From Aphelocoma coerulescens (lineage: Eukaryota; Chordata; Aves; Passeriformes; Corvidae): DNA of 64,000 bases. This document shows, one piece after another, positions 52,701 through 63,663 of this stretch. A program made the translations under genes and the position numbers. Numbering within the stretch: the stretch's first letter is position 1; each line of letters opens with the position of its first letter. The notes below the pieces were generated by a model, which was not told where the DNA came from, did not search any database, and saw nothing but the letters and a program-made list of their open reading frames with translations. The DNA is taken from positions 32,497,001 to 32,561,000 of the forward strand of contig NC_091013.1 of assembly GCF_041296385.1 (NCBI RefSeq), in the 5' to 3' direction.

Positions 52701-55700
52701 GTTCCAGAAAGAATATTACAAATTCCTATAGGAAATACCTTTGTCAGCTCAGAGAGGACCTAATTAACACTTAAGAGGGCTTCTTGCAAGAGAGCTACAG
52801 TCATTGGCTCACTACTGTTTACAGGGAAAGCAACTATTGGCATTTGCAGAAGAGTCAAAATATAAATCAGCGGCTCTGCTGGGAGATGGGTACCCCAGTC
52901 CATGCTTCTCTGATAAAACTGGAACCTAGGAAGAGTGAAGGAAGGAAGACCTACATGCTCTCAAACATGCAGATAAAGTCAACATATGTCTTTATTCTGG
53001 TAAATGGTGTAAGATCAAGCTTTAGCTTCACAGCTCTGCACTTGTACTGCAGAGGGAAGTACGGCAAGGAGAAGCTGACAATGAGAACATGGAAATCCTA
53101 AAAAGGGAGAAAAAGAAAATGCAGGAACCATACAAACCTCCAAATGTAAGTGTAGGCCCACGCAAAAATAATTCACTACAACTGCAGGATCAGACTTAGG
53201 TTGATTATATTTGATTTCTTATCATCTGCTTCTGCCCAAACAGATTACATCTTTCTAATGTAGTTAATGAACTTTCTGCATCTCTAAGGGTTTGGCTGCT
53301 AAATCTGCCTGCTAAAATTGGTTCACTGGCACATTTTCTGAGGCATCTTATTCCATGTCTAGATATTGAGAATATACTCACTGATGTATTGAGGTGACTG
53401 CTGTTCTGCACTTCCTTTGTTGGCATCAGAATTTTAGGAGGTTTTACAACAACTTTGCCAATGACTTGCTAGTCACACACACAAAATCAGCTAACATGGC
53501 CAAAACAGGCATATTCAGGTTGCTACTGCAAGGTGAAAAGACAGGGTCTGAGGCTACAGGTACATGGCTGTGAGACCCAGAAAAAGCCCAGGAAGTGTAA
53601 GAAAATATAGAAAGATAAAAGACCTCTGCTTACAAAAGCTGACACTTCATCGTGGACTTTCTCTTTTTATTCAGAAACTAAAACCTCCATCAAAAATACA
53701 GAAATACCAAATATTTTGCAATAGTGTTCACACCCTCAGTGTTAATGTAACAGCACAGATATACAAGAACTGAAGTCAGTTGTCAGTCAAGGAGTTAAAC
53801 TCTTCCTTGAAGTAGGTCAGTATTTCCAGACAACCAGAACATAAAAACAAAACAAGTGACCTCCCTGCCTGTTAAAACAAATCTCCAGCAGAGTCTGGGT
53901 TTATGAAATGACTGGGCACAATGCAAATGTTGGCCACTGAACTGAAGAGAGTGGCCTACTTGTCACTCTAGAGAAATTGTGGTCGGACAAGAATAAAATT
54001 GTAACAAAATAGCACTGGAGGTGGAAGATGTTTCCCACCCTTCAAAATGCAGCCTTGCCAGTTCAGGACTGTCCTTCAACCAACGTGGCCTGAAGGATGT
54101 GGGCTGACCATGGCAGGGTTGTTCACCTGCAACTGCTCTGAAACAGAGTTAAAACACTGCTCCTGTTGGGGCAAAGAACAAGATGGTTTCCCAGCTCAGA
54201 AGTACTAGCTATCCCCAGCAGCCCACAGGACAGAACACCCTACCAGCTGGGTGGCTAGCCTGATTTGGACAGGCTGTGTATCTGTATCCTTGAAAGAGTA
54301 AAAAAGAGAAAGATGTTCCTCTCAGCTCACATCTTACAGGCACTGTAAGCTCTTACTTTGAAGCCCCCTCATTCCCACTTCCTGTACACACAGCAAAGAT
54401 TAAACCAATTCACTCAGGAACATGCAGGTCATCTCCAACTAAATCTGAGGTTTGCTTTATCTAATTTTTTCAGAATCAAAGATACATTTGGAAATGTACA
54501 TTTTCTCAGTGGATCTCAATATTAGGGCTATTCAGTCTCCTCCTTTGCGCTTCTCCCCTGCACACCAGCACTAGCACCTGCTTAGGAGAAGCTGTAAGCT
54601 AGCATCTTTCACAAATATGCATTGTGGCTGAATTTTGGGTGTGAGTCAACTTTTGTACTTGATGTGCAACCGAGGAAGCTGCTGCCCATAACTGCACAAA
54701 TTTACCCATGAGAGGCAAGTGTCCTGGCTTTTAGCAGGCTCCTCACTTTATGCCATTCATTGAAATGCACTCTCCCTGGCCCAGTGCATGGAGAATCTGT
54801 CTTGCTTCCATGTTCTGGTGAGGCAGTGCTGGTGGGTACAAATCACATTTCTGCTGTGGATCACTTCTGGGTACAAACACGACTGGCTGCTACCACAGCT
54901 GCGTTAGTAACAACTCCCAAAGTGAGAACACTAAGGCTGAAGGTAAGCCATGGAAACTGGTTCACCTCCACAACTATGTGAAGTGAAACAAATTGTTCTG
55001 CTTTTCATGAACTTAATTGCTTTCAATACATGCAATTGCTAAAAACAAGCCTGCACAGCATAAATCCTGCAGACTGGGTGTAATCCTAAAGCTGTGCACT
55101 TGGCTACCCAGCTGCATTGACCTTACTGTGTCCATACACAAAAGCACAACATTCCCAAAAGGCCTGGTGTTGCAGGGGAAGAGGAGAGGCACCCCTTAGA
55201 CTGCTCTTACACAGAGTAACTATTCTGCAAATTGGAAGCATGCTGGATTACACAGCAGGGAGATGTGGCAATCTGACTTCTCCCTGTGCTATGTCAAGCT
55301 AAGCAACCTGCCTGTCCGTAACGGTTGTGTAAGCCTGGAGGAGGTACCTGTAAATGTCCTGCCCAGTGGCAGGGACCCTTCTTCTTTCTCCAATTATTAC
55401 TTCTGGAGGATCGATCTGCTTGTGAGAGGAATGTCCTGACTAAGTTATGCCATGCTAGCTAGTAAGCAGTTCCATAAACATTGATTTTTACATGGCTGTC
55501 ATGGGTTTCAACTCTGGTTTTCTGTTCTGCTGACTACGTGACACATGGTGGAAGGTGGAATCACAATATCAGGCAGAGCTGAACAGTACACACAATTCTC
55601 TTGTGTATTTTCTTTGGAAATGCACTCTGACAGAAACAAATAGAGCTGTTATTTTTTTGGCTACCTCCAACAATAATCATGGTCTCAAGTTAATAAAGAC

Positions 55701-58700
55701 ACAAAACAGCAAGTAGATCAGCACACAAGGTGGCCACCTATAATTCTGGGCTATGGTCTGCTTAGCACAAGAGATTATGGTGTCTCTCTGGAGTGTGGTG
55801 TGTAACAGCAAAAATTGATTTGGGGACATCACCAGGTCTTTCAGTGGAGATTAACAGCATCTTCTTTGGCAGTCAGCCAGAGGCATGTGAAATAGCCTAC
55901 AACAGTTCTCATGACATCCAATACAAATGAAAGAGCTTAGTAACAAGAGGCAAGCATTTTTCTTTTCCAATAGAGAAGCTCAGGCACTCAGAAAATTTAC
56001 CCTACACGGAATAGCAAATAAACTGCATACATACAGTTGGACAGAGAGATGGGTTGTCCTGTGCATTCCAGCTGGCTACATCTCAGAAGATTAGCACAGA
56101 CATCCCTTGCTACTTGGATATACTCTACTGCAGAATAAAACTGCTCACTATCAGTCTAACAGAGGAGCCTCTACTACATTGCTCACTGAGTTTACTCACT
56201 GCCATCCTGGCTCAAACTGAAGTGAAGGGCAAAGACAGTAAGATGAACAGAGAGGCATCTTTCTGAAACTCAGGGAAGGAATACTGACTTCACCAACAGA
56301 TTCAGACCACTACTTCCTGCTTTCAGCTTTTTGTGCACCAAATTCACTCACAGAGGAAACTGAGTAATCCCAGGTAGTTTCCTTTTGAATCACTTCTAGT
56401 GACATTTGTGTTCTGGAAGGGAGACAAGCTTGTTTCTTCTAGTGAGAAATGTCTTACCTACCAGCACATTTTGGGACAAGAAGCTGCTCTTGACTATGGT
56501 AGCAGTGGGAGATATTCACAACCTAATTCCTCAGAGACTGGTGTTGCCAGCAAAATAAGGCACCTAAGAAGTGAAGTGGTTGCAAGCAAGTCATCATCTG
56601 GCTGTTTCTGAGGCCATGAGTGGGATCTACCATGGCTTCGTGAGGATTTGGTAATACTGCTGCATCTTTTTCCTCCAAGGCTGGAATTGCTTTCACAGGT
56701 GAGTTGACAAAGAGAAGAAAGAAGTGTATTTTTGAAATTATAGTAAATGTCACCCACATCAAACTCTCTTCTCTCCTCCCCTTCAGTTTTGCAGAAAGAA
56801 ATTAACATTTAATGCAAAACCGCCTGCTTTGATAGCTGTCTGAATGCCCCATTAAACATTTTCCACACCTCAGGGGTGACAAGTATCCAGTCATAAATTG
56901 CAATTTGTCATGGATTTTCTAAGTCACAGGTTGACACAAGAAGCAGTTATCACTCTCTGATCAGTATGCAGAGGCATTACAGTTTTTAGCAATACTCTTT
57001 GATAGACATGGTAAGGGTTAGAGAGTAGATTTAAAAGGCAAAGCCCTTTGGTTTTGAACATATGGCTCCTAGAGAAATGTTAGCAGAGATTATTTCACCA
57101 GCACAGCCCCGAGATAGTAATAAAATGTATTCCCTGATGGACAAGTGCCATTATTTGTTGTGATTGTAGTTATCCCTATTCATCTTCTATTTACATGTCA
57201 TGTAAACATATACCATATTTTGTAACAGCACACTGAAATCAAAGCTTCTGCCCCAGCCACAAATTTAGTTCTATCAAATATTTAACAGCAGACATTTACA
57301 TGTGCAATCCACAACTCCAGTGAGAGCCAGTGAGCACTGGAGGACAGTAACTGCAAAGAAAAATGTCACCCTTCCATCCTCCGAAGTCCAACACTAACAC
57401 AGATTTTGCTGTGAAGATTGCAAATTTGTAATCTCCAGTCTTCAGCCTCAATCCCTGGGCAACAGAAATGAGGAAGAGGAACCAAGAGAGGAGTCTAAGG
57501 TGATCACAGGTTTGCAAAAACAATTTTCTGCAGGCTAGGCTCTAATGCCTTTGTAACTTCCCTCCATTTAAATCAACTGAGAGTTTTGGCTGTCATCCAG
57601 CATTCCTCACTTAAGCACCTGTACAGAATTGAAATTCTAGGTGACCTGTGAAACCGTCCTCCTAAAGTAAGTGCCTCATTTCCTCTGTATTGCCAAATGA
57701 GAGAGGTGCCCTAAAGGCCTGTGGAGAGAGGCCCTATTAGCTCCTCTTGGCTAAGAAATCTTCCTCAAGACCCTGCCTGCTCTTACAGACACACATGCTA
57801 AGTCCATCACAGAGCAACGCAAGTCTGCAATTCTCCTGTGTGTTTCACTCCTTGACATAAGCTGCCAATTTAAACTCAACAGCTTCTTTCAATTTATTCA
57901 AAGAATCAGGTCTTTTCCCTTTTCATCTGACTCTAGAAAGCAATAATCGTCCGAGGTATTTTCCACTCTCCACCACATCCAGGATTTCTAAATGAAAACT
58001 GTCTTCTTTCTGTCAAAACAAGCTGCATCTCTCCTTAACTTCTTACTTTAGGTTGCATCATCCTTTGCTGTTTTGTTGTCTCATAAGTGTTGCCAACTCT
58101 GAGTCACAGAGTCATTGATTCCACAGTGGCTGTATGAGAATGGGTCATCTGAGTCCACTGGACAGGCAGGAGGAAGAAGGCCAGCTGTCAAGCATACCAG
58201 GAGAATAGCATTTTCACCCAGATCAGTTCTTGACACGATCTGCCTGTGTAGGCTGTGCCAGAGCACCAGCCAGCGGACACTGCAGGGGTCGTGTAGAACC
58301 TCCTCCTGATGCGCTGCCCTAGGCTCTGCCTAGCCCTGCATTCTGTCCTGTAGGTTTTGCATCACTAAATGCTGCTTGTACCTAACAGAGGACAGGTACT
58401 TCAGCAGCCAGGAAAGCACATATGGATTACACATAAAAAGGATACATGACAGAACACATAGCATCCTACTTGAACCTTTACTTGGTCACTAAATAACACG
58501 GAACATGAGACAGAGGGCTTTTCTCTACTACTGAAGCAAAAGTCCCTGTCTCCATTTGCTGACTGTTACAATTCAACGTTATTTTGCTGTAGTGTGTTTG
58601 AACGCTGTAGTCTGTGGCTCTAGCAGCTGTGTTGAAGGCTGGCAGGAAAGGGAGCCCATTACAGCACAGAGTCCTGGAAGTTAGATACATCCCGTCTTGG

Positions 58701-61234
58701 AGAAGGCCTCTTTCCAAGCTATGAAATACTGACCAGCAAGAGAAGAGTTACTGCTCCCTGACAGTCCTAGGGGAACACAGGACTGCAGCTATGTTCATTA
58801 ACCTACAGCAGCATTTCTATCAAGGACAGCATTTGCATCAAAGTCTGCCCCTACCAAAAGGAAGTGGCAAGTAGGGGGAGGGAGAGACAGAGAGAGTCTG
58901 GTCTGCTCAAAAGGTAGTAAAACTGATAAGGGATCAGCATTAAATCGATGTGAGGAGAAAGCTGTCATTTATTACTTCCTTATGTGACATGCTTCAACAT
59001 TTTTCCAGAAACAAAGAGACTAAGGAAACACAGAAAAAGTCAGGATCAATCCCTTGTGTTTCTCCTGGCATGACACCTTTCTAAGAAAACAGCTTTTCTG
59101 AACTCACGCCCAGCAACTTCAATGACCTTGATACAAATCTCTCAACCTTGGTACCCCGTCACTCGAGTTAGCAGGAATCTTAGCTCTTATCTGCAGAAGT
59201 AGCAAGTTTCTAGTCCCATCTTGCTCACTGGAGCTGGAGGGTGTTTAAAAAGGTGACTTGGTGAAGTTTAAAAAAAGCTACAAAAGAAGAAAAAGTGGGC
59301 AGATTAAAAACATGTGAGCAAATTACTTTAACCGCATGTTTTGATTGTATTTTTCAATTGTGGGAGGGAAGCTTTCCCTAGGGACTGCTGGAAGGTGAAA
59401 ATAGGTGAGCTGCTGCTGGGAACCACGCTTGTGTGGTGGGCTGTTAAGCACACACCGTTCAGCTCTGCATCCAGCCAGAAAGCTGCGCCTGAATAGGTGA
59501 TAGAGCTCGCACACTTCCATGTTTGCCGCCCCACAAGGATTTGGCCGACATGTGCCTTTGATGCCAATGCAAAGGAAAACCACTCCCAAATTAATGTGTG
59601 TCACTCAGCAGCAATCTAAACTCTGCAGTAAAAGGAACAATTCTGACTTACTCTGCAATAGTACAAGCATTACAAAGGGCAGTGCACTTAGCTGGGACTC
59701 ACAAAAGACCACAAGAGATATTAACATCAAAGCCTTTTCCCATAGTCATGTCTACTTTTTTGGCAGCAGAGAGGGATATGGAAAATTGCTGGGGGAAAAA
59801 CATTCCAGAATTAATATCCCAGTACTGGCATTTGTTAATATTTTGAACATCTTCTGCAACAGGCACTTACTGCTTTTCAACCTAGGAGACACAAGAGCTT
59901 ATTTCTAAACTGGTTTTTTTTGGAAAAGGTTAGATTAACCATCCTTATTAGCATTATTTTACTTTCTGCATGAATAGCCCCTTACAAGACCTCCTGCGAT
60001 CCATCTTCCTCAACACCAGAAGCGTGCAGAGTTAAGGACAACTACAGACAAGCAAGGCAGTAGGCACAGGTATAGGTTAGCAGTAACTACGAGTGTGATT
60101 TGACTGGATTGGTTTTGGTTTAGTTTACAGAAATAAGGCCATTTTACTTGTGTTTTCATGCATGCATATCTACTGGTGGAGGAATATCCCTGGGTGAGAT
60201 TTCTTACGTGATACCAGTTTGTGAAATAACAAGCTGAGTCTGCTGATGTTGGAAATGCAGCCTTTTCCGAGTTCTTTTTCAGTGTATTTTTTATTCACAT
60301 GCCTTTCTTGCAATAGGAGAGTTGCTCTGTCTTGCGCTTACGTCAGCCCAGAAGACCCTCCCAGACAGTCTGTGGAATCAGAGTGTAAGCTTCTTGGCAC
60401 GTGTTTCATTTCTGTTAGACTTAGAAACATCAGAAATGAAACTAAAATCTGATTTCTCAGAAAATATATCCTTCTTTCATTCCCTAGGAAACCTTAGCCT
60501 TAGACTACTAAGAGGTGACTCACACTATGAGGAAAGCAAAAAAAAAATTTTGTAAAGCTGGCTTCTAAGAACATAAATGTTGATGCAAAAGTCATTTCAG
60601 TGTGATTTACAAATACCACGGCAGTGCTCTAAATGTATTGTCCAGATCATTAGAAAAACTTATTCTGAGAGACATAAATGGCCTAATGCTCCATCACAAG
60701 CACTGGGAAATAGCAAAGTCACAGGGAATGATGACATTTGAGATGATCAATAAAAAACATTTGCTTAAAAGTAAATGTCCAATGGAAAGACTGGCTCATT
60801 CTTTAGAAAGACAAAGTTTGGGCTCGCTAATTTCACGTGTCATGAAACCTCACAGACCTAAATGAAATTCAGAAGCCTCTGGCCTCTATCCTTCCTTCAC
60901 TCATTGAAGATTTAATAGCAGATTGCATGAATTCTCATGTTACTATAAGGAAATTAATACCAGAAACTATACATGAATGTAATTTACAGCTCACACTGTA
61001 AATTGTGAGCTGTCAAACTGTGTGTTTGCATAAAGTGATTTACTGTGGGACCCCACCGGTCAGAGTGGATTCACTTTCACCTGTAGGTACAGGACTGTAT
61101 GAACTCCCGCAGTTCTGAGTTAAGAGTTGGGAGACACCAGTTCCACGGGCAACTGGGAGTTTCTTTGCCCTTGAGGTGGAAATGAAAGCCCTCCACAATG
61201 GACCTGCTCACTGCCCTGTGTCCTCACTTCTGCT
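46713..61234. other. Intron 1 unique sequence, 5' part (14.5 kb)
   Basis: AT-rich intron with no recognised interspersed repeat, exon or RNA gene. It contains an ACACACACA stretch near 50938-50946, a GA-rich run near 58873-58897, and a 10-bp inverted repeat at 60986-61013. The GC content rises from about 61200 onwards towards exon 1. Confidence 0.65.
60986..61013. repeat. Inverted repeat, 10-bp stem, 8-nt loop
   Basis: ACAGCTCACA (60986-60995) pairs perfectly with TGTGAGCTGT (61004-61013) across the loop CTGTAAAT. It lies in intron 1 about 310 bases downstream of exon 1 in transcript order, so the pre-mRNA could form this hairpin near the donor. The function is unknown. Confidence 0.85.
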
Positions 61235-61320
61235 CGCCTGAGTCCTGGTGCCCGGCGGGACCCCAGCGCTGGCTGCCACCACGGCGCTGCCGTCCCCTGC
61301 ACTCACCCGCCCTGCCTCAC

Positions 61321-61763
61321 CTGCTGTACACCAGGCACTCCATGTGGTTGATCTCCTTGTCGGAGCGGTAGCGGCTGTAATCCTCCCAGAGGTCCTTGAT
61401 GGCGGTGACCGCCAAGATGAAGAGCACGGGGGCCAAGGCCAGCTCCGGCTGGAAGGCATTGACGGCTGGCACGAAGTTGAGGAGGGCGATGAACACAAAG
61501 TAGACGTTGGCCAGGCGGTGGAACTGCTCAAAGAGGTTCTTGGGCAGGAAGGACAATGCCGTGTACTTGGTGGTCTTGAGGCGGTTGCAGGCCAGGACCG
61601 TCCTCTTGGACTTCTCCGTCTCGGCCTCAGGTAACAGCAGGCTGGAGCGCACCAGCCGCGTCTTACTCTCCTTCTTCTTCCTCCGCCTCCTCTTCCTCTG
61701 CCTCTCCTTCCCCTCCGGCAGCACCTGGGGCGCTCCCTCTCCTCCTGCCGTGCCCTGGGACAT
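61321..61763 (-). CDS. ATP10A: ATP10A exon 1: start codon, basic N-tail, TM1 and TM2
   Basis: This exon holds 147 full codons plus AG of codon 148. The ATG at 61763 has G at -3, and an in-frame TAG lies 20 codons upstream (61824-61826), so the start is well constrained. Residues 1-18 are Gly/Ala rich and residues 19-36 form a dense Arg/Lys cluster. Residues 60-86 carry the P4-ATPase signature region, including NRLKTTKY and [14 protein letters not shown]1 lies at about residues 87-104 (start [12 protein letters not shown]) and TM2 at about 108-123 ([14 protein letters not shown]), followed by [12 protein letters not shown], a conserved cytosolic linker into the actuator domain. The donor reads AG|GTGAGG at 61320-61315. 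The exon lies wholly within a CpG island. Its third-position GC is very high, unlike exons 2 and 3, which fits its place beside the promoter. A longer open frame in another phase of the same strand (61208-61819) is Arg/Ser-rich shadow. Confidence 0.95.
61668..61712 (-). repeat. Purine-rich low-complexity tract coding for a basic cluster
   Basis: The coding strand of exon 1 is a run of AGG/AAG/GAG-like triplets here and encodes most of the Arg/Lys cluster at about residues 18-32 of ATP10A. Such trinucleotide-like tracts can change length without breaking the frame. Confidence 0.75.
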
Positions 61764-61876
61764 CGCTGCCGCCCCGTGTCCTCGCCCGGACAGCGCGGGC
61801 AGCTCCCACGGCCAGGCACGGCCCTAAGTTATCATCCTCCGCCGCCCGCCACGGCTCTCCTTTCCTCTTCCCCTCC

Positions 61877-61893
61877 GGGGGCGGGCGGGGGGA
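61877..61893 (+). promoter_or_regulatory. GC box / Sp1-type site cluster
   Basis: GGGGGCGGGCGGGGGGA contains two overlapping GGGCGG-like cores, 114-130 bases upstream of the ATP10A start codon. This is a typical Sp/KLF-type motif in CpG-island promoters. Binding is inferred only. Confidence 0.55.
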
Positions 61894-62100
61894 GGAGAGC
61901 TGTCTCGAACCCGCTCCTAGCCGCTCTGCCGGGACCTCTCTCGCTTTCTCCTCCTCCTGCTGGCCCGGGGAGGGGACGTGGGCAGGCGGGGAGCCGAGCC
62001 CTCCGCCCGGGCCTCTCTCCGTCCCGGGCGCGGGGGATGCGGGCAGGGCCGGGGGAGCGGGAAACGGGAGCGGCCCTTCCGCGCACAGCCTGCCCCTAGC

Positions 62101-62130
62101 GCCGTCCCGTGCCGTGCCGTGCCGTGCCGT
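62101..62130 (+). repeat. (GCCGT)6 pentanucleotide repeat in promoter
   Basis: Six five-base units GCCGT run in tandem, the second with one change (CCCGT). Each unit contributes one CpG. The tract lies about 340-370 bases upstream of the ATP10A start codon within the CpG island, probably at or just upstream of the transcription start. Confidence 0.93.
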
Positions 62131-62294
62131 ACCGGCGTACGGACCCGGGAGGACACTTTATCGGCGGCTTATGACTTGTAGTTACGTGTGGGAAGAGGAA
62201 AGAGGTTCGAGTGAGGAAAGAGAAAATTCCCACTGAAGCGTCGGCGCTGCGCTTTATCCACGGTGCCCCGGCAGCAGCTGGTGGGAGTTTTTAC

Positions 62295-62305
62295 CAGCTG
62301 ACTCA
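62295..62305. promoter_or_regulatory. E-box overlapping AP-1-type site
   Basis: CAGCTG (62295-62300) runs directly into TGACTCA (62299-62305), the AP-1 consensus, at the upstream rim of the CpG island. Another CAGCTGG lies at 62275-62281. Motif presence is certain, but use is not shown. Confidence 0.4.
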
Positions 62306-63508
62306 CGGCCAAACACTCCACTTTCTGCCTGAATCCGTGTGCCACGTTTATACCCATCCCTGTGCTTAGCATGGGAGATAGAGGACATAATCTCCCAGCT
62401 CCTCACGTCTGTCTGGTACGACAGACAGTCTTTGGTGGCGGCCATGGTGCTTGGCACAGCCGCAAACGAGGCAACCAAAAAAATGAGGTTTCCGATGGAA
62501 AGCATTAGGCACTGCCACCCCCACACACGCCCTGGCAGTGGTGTGGTGTAACGCACGTTTGCCTCTGTGGGTTTTTCTCTTCCCTTGTGGTAGGGTAGGT
62601 CTTTCCAGCAAGGATTGGAAAATGCCAGTCTCTTGCCTGAGGTTTTATGCCCTGCACTTTCTGGAGAAAGATATGGTTACGGGTCATGATGGACAGACAA
62701 GAAATACAGAAGAGAAGATAATCTAGATGAAATATTTAGTCTAAAGTCTCAAGTAAATAAATGCAGAGATTTAAAGAACAAATAATAAGAGAGTAAATAA
62801 TTGCTACTGAGTGTGACATGAGTCTTTACAGCATCACTTTAGGTTGGGATTTAAGAGCAGACCCTTTGGATATGGGATTCCTCAGGCAGCACGAAAGGCT
62901 GCCACAGGTCACTCCAGGCTGTGTCTAAACTAAAATGCACAGATGCATTGTATGGTGGGACCCTTTGTCCTGATCCTATGATATCCCAAGGTGGGATCAT
63001 ATTGAGTACAAAAGCAAGCCCTTTATACCTGTCAGCATGTTTCTTGTTGTCACAGAAAACAGGCATAAAGTATAAACATCTAGTCTTGGTATGAGGTCAG
63101 AACAGGACTGGGGCATCTTCTGGGGAAAGTACCTAGTCCCACAACTCAGGTGCTGCCATGACAAATTCTGCGAAGACCAAGAAGTGAAAGCCATTATCTG
63201 AGCCTCGCAGCCTGTATGTGGTGCTATGTTTTCATCCTTCCTTCTCCCATTTTCGGTATGTTTGTAATTGCTCTTCAAAGTGTCAAGTTAGTTATGAACC
63301 TTTTTCAGGCCATGAGGCATTAGGTGAATACTAGATCAGCACATGACCTGATGCTTCTACTGTGTGAAGCCACAAACCCTTTACCAATCCTGCTGTCAAC
63401 TCTTCTGATGCTACTTCAAACTTAGCAGGAAATTCCTGGTTTTCTCGGCTCTTGGAATATTGAAACAACAAGGTTTTACTTAGTGCAAGGGAAAAGGGAA
63501 AATTGGCC

Positions 63509-63521
63509 TTTTTTTTTTTTT
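63509..63521 (+). repeat. (T)13 homopolymer
   Basis: Thirteen consecutive T in the upstream flank. The minus-strand translation of this tract makes a false Lys-rich stretch in a chance open frame. Confidence 0.9.
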
Positions 63522-63625
63522 GAAAAGTGTGCTTCTTTGTTGATAAGGGAAAAAAGTATAAAATGTTAAGAGGGAAAAAAAGACAAAAATTTAAAAAGCC
63601 CTCCCCATTTAAATTGTCTGTGTTA

Positions 63626-63663
63626 GTTTTGTTTTGTTTTGGTTTGGTTTGTTTGTTTGTTTG
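63626..63663 (+). repeat. (TTTTG)n/(TTTG)n simple repeat
   Basis: TTTTG units turn into TTTGG and then TTTG units over about 38 bases in the upstream flank. Confidence 0.9.

Larger units (their letters stand above)
1..61763 (-). other. ATP10A: ATP10A gene, 5' part (exons 1-3, partial)
   Basis: This is the partial gene model: three coding exons on the minus strand at 61321-61763, 18100-18304 and 233-318. Exon 1 ends in phase 2 with AG, and exon 2 supplies the A that completes an Arg codon. Exon 2 ends in phase 0, exon 3 starts in phase 0 and ends in phase 2 with AT. All junctions use GT donors and AG acceptors. The spliced product has 244 complete codons of a family that normally runs to about 1,400-1,500 residues, so roughly one sixth of the protein is here. 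The family is class V P4-ATPase. ATP10A is preferred over ATP10B and ATP10D because, from memory of the family, the [17 protein letters not shown] segment and the [20 protein letters not shown] segment fit ATP10A best. Known ATP10A flips phosphatidylcholine towards the cytosolic leaflet at the plasma membrane together with the CDC50 subunit TMEM30A. The phosphorylation (DKTGT), nucleotide-binding and later membrane segments are outside the window. Confidence 0.93.
61235..62290. promoter_or_regulatory. CpG island covering ATP10A exon 1, 5' UTR and promoter
   Basis: From about 61235 to 62290 the sequence is GC-rich with many CpGs, in sharp contrast to the AT-rich DNA on both sides. It contains the start codon at 61763, so the transcription start is expected between 61764 and about 62150 on the minus strand. 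No TATA box stands out in the GC-rich core, which agrees with a dispersed CpG-island promoter. A GC-box-like G-rich block is at 61877-61893. The edges were judged by eye. Confidence 0.85.

Noticed and set aside
61248..61634. 128-codon plus-strand open frame antisense to exon 1
   Set aside because: It is the antisense of a real coding exon in a CpG-rich region with few stop codons. It shows no domain of its own.
61208..61819. 203-codon minus-strand open frame over ATP10A exon 1
   Set aside because: It is an out-of-frame shadow of the GC-rich exon, rich in Arg, Ser and Pro, and it runs through the splice donor. The correct frame carries the P4-ATPase motifs.
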